Assembly: GCA_964350605.1 (NCBI GenBank)
Contig: CAYGKP010000083.1
Coordinates: 1-9,769, forward strand
DNA: 9,769 nt
Direction: 5' to 3'
Source of the DNA: CAYGKP01 sp964350605
GTDB lineage: Bacteria > Bacteroidota > Bacteroidia > Cytophagales > JAAEPT01
Part shown: one piece after another, positions 6,278-9,769 of the stretch
How the letters are laid out: every line of letters begins with the position of its first letter
Position numbering within the stretch: position 1 is the first letter of the stretch
Position numbers and translations under genes: made by a program
The notes under the pieces: model-generated
Seen by the model: the letters and a program-made list of their open reading frames with translations, nothing else
What the model was told of the DNA's origin: nothing
Database searches by the model: none

Positions 6278-6847
6278 CTACTCGAAGCCCTGCAAGTCCT
6301 TGTTGGACTGCAGGAAGCGCACCCACTTGTCGATCTTGAATTCCACCCCCGTCGCGGCGTAGGGCGTGGGCAGCACCGCGCGGTTCAGGCCCGTGCCTTC
6401 GCTTTGCTCGTCCACGAACGCCGAGATGACCTGGCCATCGTGCAGGTAGCTGGTCATCCGGTTCTCACTGAGGGGCGGCGTGGTGCCCACTCGGCTGAGG
6501 TCCTCGGCGTCGTCCCAGACCTTTTCAATGGTGCGGTAATAAATCGGCTGTCCACCGTCGAACCAGGCTTCCTCCTGGATCACTTGCGTGCCGCCTTTGG
6601 TATAGGTGACGCGCAGGTAAACAGGCAGGTTCTGGCCACCGGTCACGCTCAGTTCGCCTTTGCCGTTTGTGATGAATTCGCTGGGGTCGTAAAAAGTACG
6701 CGCCCGCTTGGTCGCGGTGGCAGTTTGATGAAGAACCGCCAGTTCCTCCATCCGCGCGTCGATGGCTTTGGGGGTGCTCGGTGTGTTGGTCGTCTGAGCA
6801 GCCAACGACAGGGGAACCAAGAAGAAAAGTAGCGCCAGAATTCGCAT
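6278..6847 (-). CDS. Secreted protein of unknown function
   Basis: A 189-aa protein with a clear signal peptide (MRILALLFFLVPLSLAAQ, likely cleaved near residue 17) and no further membrane segment. The mature part begins with a Thr/Ala-rich stretch and a short helix (DARMEELAVLHQTATATKRA). It continues with alternating strands such as LPVYLRVTYTKGGTQVIQEE and PIYYRTIEKVW, suggesting a periplasmic or secreted beta-rich fold. I do not recognise a family. It lies 11 bases downstream of the coiled-coil gene on the same strand, without an obvious box of its own, so the two are probably cotranscribed. Composition is host-like. Confidence 0.78.
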   Translation of the reverse strand: MRILALLFFLVPLSLAAQTTNTPSTPKAIDARMEELAVLHQTATATKRARTFYDPSEFITNGKGELSVTGGQNLPVYLRVTYTKGGTQVIQEEAWFDGGQPIYYRTIEKVWDDAEDLSRVGTTPPLSENRMTSYLHDGQVISAFVDEQSEGTGLNRAVLPTPYAATGVEFKIDKWVRFLQSNKDLQGFE

Positions 6848-6858
6848 CCTACTCGCTC

Positions 6859-7419
6859 TTACGAAAGCGCGCCCTTCGGTGTTACACCGTTGCTCTTCCG
6901 TTTCTCAGGATGTTTCACTTTGGCGATCGAATAGCGAAGCTCGCCCGACTTGTGTTCGCTGCGCTCGTACTTGTGGTAGACCTCGAAACCTTCCAAAAGG
7001 TGAGTGTTGATGTGTTCCAGCAGGTCCACGGCGTCGGCGAGGGGAAAGTAGCTCTTGAGGCGCGAGGAGAGGTCCTCGGCGCTCATCGGTTTCTTGGCTT
7101 CGGCCAGCACTTCGTCTATCATTTTGGGCAGGGTGCGGTGGACGCGGGTGCCGTCGTCGAGTTTGGCGAGGGCGTTGTCTTTTTTGGTCTTGGCGGGCGG
7201 GGGCAGTTCGACGATCAGGGTGCCCAGAAGGTGGATTTCGCTTTCCAGCAGTTGGAGGTTGTCCTTCAGGTCGGCGGCGGTGGTGGCCGCGGCGATCAGT
7301 TCTTGGGAGAGGACGGCTTTTCGCGCCTTGAGGTGGGCGATTTGTTTGGCGATCGAGTCGTGGAGCAGGGCGGCTTTGGCGGCGTCGAGGATGATTTGGT
7401 GTTCGGATTCTTTTGACAT
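6859..7419 (-). CDS. Coiled-coil protein with possible C-terminal winged-helix domain
   Basis: A 186-aa cytoplasmic-type protein. Residues 1-70 form a long amphipathic helix (LKARKAVLSQELIAAATTAADLK and on) that should be a coiled coil for dimerisation. A Pro/Lys linker (73-80) follows. Then residues 97-165 read LPKMIDEVLAEAKKPMSAED, SRLKSYFPLADA, INTHLLEGFEVYHKYERSEH and GELRYSI. This helix-helix-helix-strand-strand order, with 'L-x-x-A-x-K-P-M-S-A-x-D-L', resembles winged-helix domains of the HARE-HTH kind, which suggests DNA binding, but this is inference only. The tail (166-186) is basic and probably disordered. A TAnnTT box three bases before the ATG suggests an independent start, and the secreted protein gene follows after 11 bases. 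Confidence 0.75.
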   Translation of the reverse strand: MSKESEHQIILDAAKAALLHDSIAKQIAHLKARKAVLSQELIAAATTAADLKDNLQLLESEIHLLGTLIVELPPPAKTKKDNALAKLDDGTRVHRTLPKMIDEVLAEAKKPMSAEDLSSRLKSYFPLADAVDLLEHINTHLLEGFEVYHKYERSEHKSGELRYSIAKVKHPEKRKSNGVTPKGALS

Positions 7420-7506
7420 TTACCAAGCTAACCCGAATTGCCCCGCTTTGTTAGGAAGGGGGTGGTTATGTTGGGGGGCAGCACAGTTTCGCGCATGGCT
7501 CGTACG
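7420..7506. other. 87-base spacer upstream of the coiled-coil gene
   Basis: This gap lies between the stop of the beta-helix membrane protein and the start of the coiled-coil gene, both on the minus strand. It holds several C/G runs, including a TGCCCC/GGGGCA pair more than 30 bases apart, too distant to be a convincing terminator. The only regulatory site I can support is the -7 box next to the coiled-coil start. Confidence 0.4.
7423..7430 (-). promoter_or_regulatory. Candidate -7 box TAGCTTGG, near-leaderless start
   Basis: On the minus strand TAGCTTGG differs from TAnnTTTG at one base and ends three bases before the ATG at 7419. The same TAnnTTGG form and three-base spacing occur at 6066-6073, which adds weight to both. 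Confidence 0.4.
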
Positions 7507-8850
7507 CTACTTCCGCCCAAACTTTCGGAAGGCTTGGACGATCTGGTAGCCGACGGCTGCGACAGCGATGCGACTGAACAGATCAAGGAAGCGGTACAGG
7601 GAAGCGAGTGGGCTGTCGTGGAAAACCTCAGAGTAGGAATGAATAGGGTTGTGGAGGATGAAGAGTTTCGAGAACTCATTTCCAAAGCTCACCCAAGTCA
7701 AGTCACAGTTCCCAGAACTGCATAGCTCAATGGCTCGGACACCCTGATACAAAAGGAAGATTCCCGTGAGAACGCCTGACAGGAAAAGGACTCCGCGGGT
7801 CCAGCTTACACCGTAATTGGTTGTCCACTTGTTGAACCATTTGATTGATCTGTCTCGCCAGTTCGTTACGGGTATTGTTGAGTTTACAAGAGCTAGGTAT
7901 TCGTTTGACTCCTGGATCAAATGATGTTTTTTAGTTAACAGATAGAATTGCCGATATATCTCATGTGGTTTATCTGGATCAAAATGACTAATCGATCTAA
8001 GGTTCTCATATGAAAAATAAACCTCTGATGTTTTCATATCAGAGATATCTGACTGCTGTATTAAAACAGAATTAAACATCCTAAAATCAAAGCTCAAAAA
8101 TTTAGATCCACTCATATCAGAACTCGCTATTGTAAGCCGCATCGATTCGACTCCATTTGGCATTTGCGGCTCAGAAATAACAGTCTCATAATGACCAATC
8201 TGACCCCTTATGGATAGGTCTTCAAGAAAGCAGTTTCTCACAGAAACTAGCATTCTATTTGCTACGATGATGAGTTCATTTATTTGACTAATTTGAATGT
8301 CAACCTTAGAGTCTAATCCCTTATTGTTAGAAATGGTCATCGACTCATAAACTCCATCAGTAATTCGAACACTATTCACAATCTCATTGTTGTAAATAGT
8401 TACACTTTCAAATTTATATTCTGATTCTTGAGGAAATTCTAAGTCAATTATTTTTGATTTTTCAATCGATAATTTTTCTCCACTGCAAAAATGAAATCCA
8501 AGAAAATTAATTTCACTTTCTATTATTATTGATTCATACAGTCCTTTTGAATCTTCATAAAAATCATCTTTTCGCTCGTAATTACATTCTATATCACAGT
8601 CAACAAAGACAACATCACCTATCGAAATTCCCTCAATTCTTATCCCCTTCTGGATATGACATTCTTCTATATGAATTGAATCAATCGAATCAATAATATA
8701 ATCTTTACCCTCAATCTCAACTCGAATCTTCTTTGTATCGTAGTCATGAGCGATAACTAGTTTTTGAGTAAAGTACTCCCTAAAAAAAGAGAGTTGACCA
8801 AACACCTCCTCGGGTATTAACTCTTTAGCAGGCTTGAGCTTTCGCTTCAT
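7507..8850 (-). CDS. Membrane-anchored degenerate beta-helix (pentapeptide-like) protein
   Basis: A 447-aa protein. Residues 50-285 are a long series of short Ile/Val/Phe-rich strands separated by polar turns, for example IHIEECHIQKGIRIEGISIG and VTIYNNEIVNSVRITDG. This is the pattern of a parallel beta-helix related to degenerate pentapeptide repeats. A helical linker (295-322) follows. From residue 329 a membrane module reads NWRDRSIKWFNKWTTNYGVS, then WTRG and a segment at 352-369, a loop with FILHNPIH, and a second segment at 424-438 ending QAFRKFGRK. This C-terminal module recurs in Bacteroidota membrane proteins and resembles those behind pentapeptide domains; its function is not established. 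The ATG at 8850 shares its A with the TGA of the permease gene (TGATG); a GTG one codon earlier is possible. The N-terminal two-thirds is very AT-rich (16/60 and 17/60 GC sampled), but the membrane part approaches host composition. Confidence 0.82.
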   Translation of the reverse strand: MKRKLKPAKELIPEEVFGQLSFFREYFTQKLVIAHDYDTKKIRVEIEGKDYIIDSIDSIHIEECHIQKGIRIEGISIGDVVFVDCDIECNYERKDDFYEDSKGLYESIIIESEINFLGFHFCSGEKLSIEKSKIIDLEFPQESEYKFESVTIYNNEIVNSVRITDGVYESMTISNNKGLDSKVDIQISQINELIIVANRMLVSVRNCFLEDLSIRGQIGHYETVISEPQMPNGVESMRLTIASSDMSGSKFLSFDFRMFNSVLIQQSDISDMKTSEVYFSYENLRSISHFDPDKPHEIYRQFYLLTKKHHLIQESNEYLALVNSTIPVTNWRDRSIKWFNKWTTNYGVSWTRGVLFLSGVLTGIFLLYQGVRAIELCSSGNCDLTWVSFGNEFSKLFILHNPIHSYSEVFHDSPLASLYRFLDLFSRIAVAAVGYQIVQAFRKFGRK

Positions 8851-9769
8851 CACAAAGCACTCCTAACCGCCCGACTCAACCCCCGCCAAACCACCAGCAC
8901 CGCCACGCCGATGAAGCCGACCAGGGCGAGCCAGACGTAGAGGCTCACCCCGCTGGGCACCTCGAGCGCCGCCTCCTGGAAGTAGCCCGTCGCGAGGCCG
9001 GAGAGCCACCAGAACAACCCGCCGCTCACCACCGCCACCACGCCAAGGAACCCAAAGAGCACGCGCCCCAGGTAGCCCATCAAATGCCGCGGCGTGTACC
9101 CAAGCTGGAACAGCAACTCCACCTCCCCGCGCGCCGACGCGATCAGCAGCGCGACGTTCGTCACCACGATCACGAGACTCAGCGCGATGAACCCGAGCCC
9201 AATGGCGAGCAAAATCCCCATCAGCACCGTGAGGACCGAGGCGGCTTTGCCCTGCTTCTCGCTGTCCTTTTTGGTTTCCAGGCCCGCGTCGTCCAGGTAG
9301 TCGCGAATCGCCGGGTCCGAGGGGTTGTACACCTGCACAATCACCCGCGTGATCGCCTGCGGCTCGGTGATGCCGCCAATCTCCTCATTCGCCCAAGTCA
9401 GGAACGCGGGCGGCGCGAGCACCGCCGGAATCCGCTCGGTCACCCCGACGATCTTCGCGGGGAACGTCCGCTCGCCCTTCGGGCCCTTCACCTTCACGCG
9501 CAGCGGCGCGAGACGAAGCGTCCCCTTCGACACCTGCGGCAAGCCCGCCGACGGCGCGACCCCAAAGTTGTAGAGGTTCAAAAAGTCCTTCGCGACCAGC
9601 AGGGGGACCTCGTCGCCTTCTTCCCATTCCCACCCCCGCGGGTGCTCGTCCAAGAACGATTCGGGCACCGATTCCACGGGCAAAAAGTCCAAGCGCAAAC
9701 GGAACGGTTCGCCCGCCGTGAGCTGAATGGGCGTTTTGGCCGTCTGGAAGGCCCCAATTTGTTTAACGA
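8850..9769 (-). CDS. FtsX-like ABC transporter permease, C-terminal part (5' end outside window)
   Basis: The frame is open from the right edge, so only the last 305 or so codons are seen. The visible part has a periplasmic domain containing VPLLVAKDFLNLYNFGVAPS and AGLPQVS, then the FtsX fold: membrane segments at about residues 178-209, 231-259 and 274-294 of the fragment. The cytoplasmic turn SARGEVELLFQLGYTPRHLM lies between the first two. Such MacB/FtsX-type permeases use energy from an ABC ATPase for mechanical work or export of lipoproteins and peptides across the envelope. The ATPase and the N-terminal segment would lie outside the window. A TTG near 9698 is internal: the upstream codons stay in frame and read plausibly (IGAFQTAKTPIQLTAGEPFR). 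The TGA stop overlaps the start of the beta-helix gene, so the two should be cotranslated. Confidence 0.88.
   Translation of the reverse strand, partial: VKQIGAFQTAKTPIQLTAGEPFRLRLDFLPVESVPESFLDEHPRGWEWEEGDEVPLLVAKDFLNLYNFGVAPSAGLPQVSKGTLRLAPLRVKVKGPKGERTFPAKIVGVTERIPAVLAPPAFLTWANEEIGGITEPQAITRVIVQVYNPSDPAIRDYLDDAGLETKKDSEKQGKAASVLTVLMGILLAIGLGFIALSLVIVVTNVALLIASARGEVELLFQLGYTPRHLMGYLGRVLFGFLGVVAVVSGGLFWWLSGLATGYFQEAALEVPSGVSLYVWLALVGFIGVAVLVVWRGLSRAVRSAL

Noticed and set aside
6289..6314. Imperfect stem-loop CCTGCAAGTCC ... GGACTGCAGG as a terminator
   Set aside because: It lies inside the coding end of the secreted protein gene, has a bulge and no T-tract. It is not convincing as a terminator for either convergent gene.
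7438..7725. Plus-strand open frame over the 3' end of the beta-helix membrane gene
   Set aside because: The minus-strand frame has the conserved membrane module there. The plus-strand translation has no recognisable feature and no promoter box.
1..9769. CRISPR array, tRNA, rRNA, insertion sequence or complete defence island
   Set aside because: No regularly spaced repeats, tRNA-like folds, transposase motifs or terminal inverted repeats were seen. The nuclease and the beta-helix membrane protein lie about 4 kb apart and have no shared partner genes, so joining them into one system is not justified.

Overview
The window looks like a chromosomal stretch of a fairly GC-rich Bacteroidota bacterium, perhaps Saprospiria/Lewinella-like. 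That placement is an inference. It rests on TAnnTTTG-type -7 boxes close to start codons, little Shine-Dalgarno signal, lipoproteins with an acidic 'FEDGDADLGLD' segment, a LuxE-type acyl-protein synthetase, and a MacB/FtsX-type permease with the 'LYNFGVAPSAGLPQ' signature typical of that phylum. Most genes are GC-rich (sampled 60-base lines read 55-70%). Three coding stretches are clearly more AT-rich: 99-578 (mildly), 2213-3529 (strongly) and about 7865-8850 (very strongly). They look like accessory genes set into a host backbone.

Layout, left to right. A minus-strand gene enters at the left edge, and only its signal peptide is visible. Next come an acidic protein of unknown function with an internal 24-base duplication and a LuxE/ANL-type adenylating enzyme, both on the minus strand. 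The enzyme is transcribed away from a plus-strand lipoprotein, and only 19 bases separate the two starts. The lipoprotein's 3' end overlaps, tail to tail, a minus-strand PD-(D/E)XK nuclease of the PDDEXK_4 type. A plus-strand run follows: a secreted WD40 beta-propeller with a C-terminal double Tudor-like module (crossed by a 10-N assembly gap), a translationally coupled secreted protein, a DUF3592-like two-pass membrane protein and a 60-aa probable lipoprotein. The rest is a minus-strand run. In transcription order it holds the C-terminal part of an FtsX-like ABC permease, a membrane-anchored beta-helix protein coupled to it by a TGATG stop/start, a coiled-coil plus possible winged-helix protein, and a secreted protein of unknown function.

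No complete defence or biosynthetic system can be shown. Four observations deserve most attention. First, a TAnnTT box sits 11-12 bases before the start codon in six genes, which suggests leaderless transcription. Second, a secreted WD40 propeller is fused to two Tudor-like repeats. Third, the beta-helix membrane protein changes base composition almost exactly where its sensor-like half meets its membrane module. Fourth, a lone AT-rich nuclease gene is wedged between host genes. No rRNA, tRNA, CRISPR array, insertion sequence or origin was seen.
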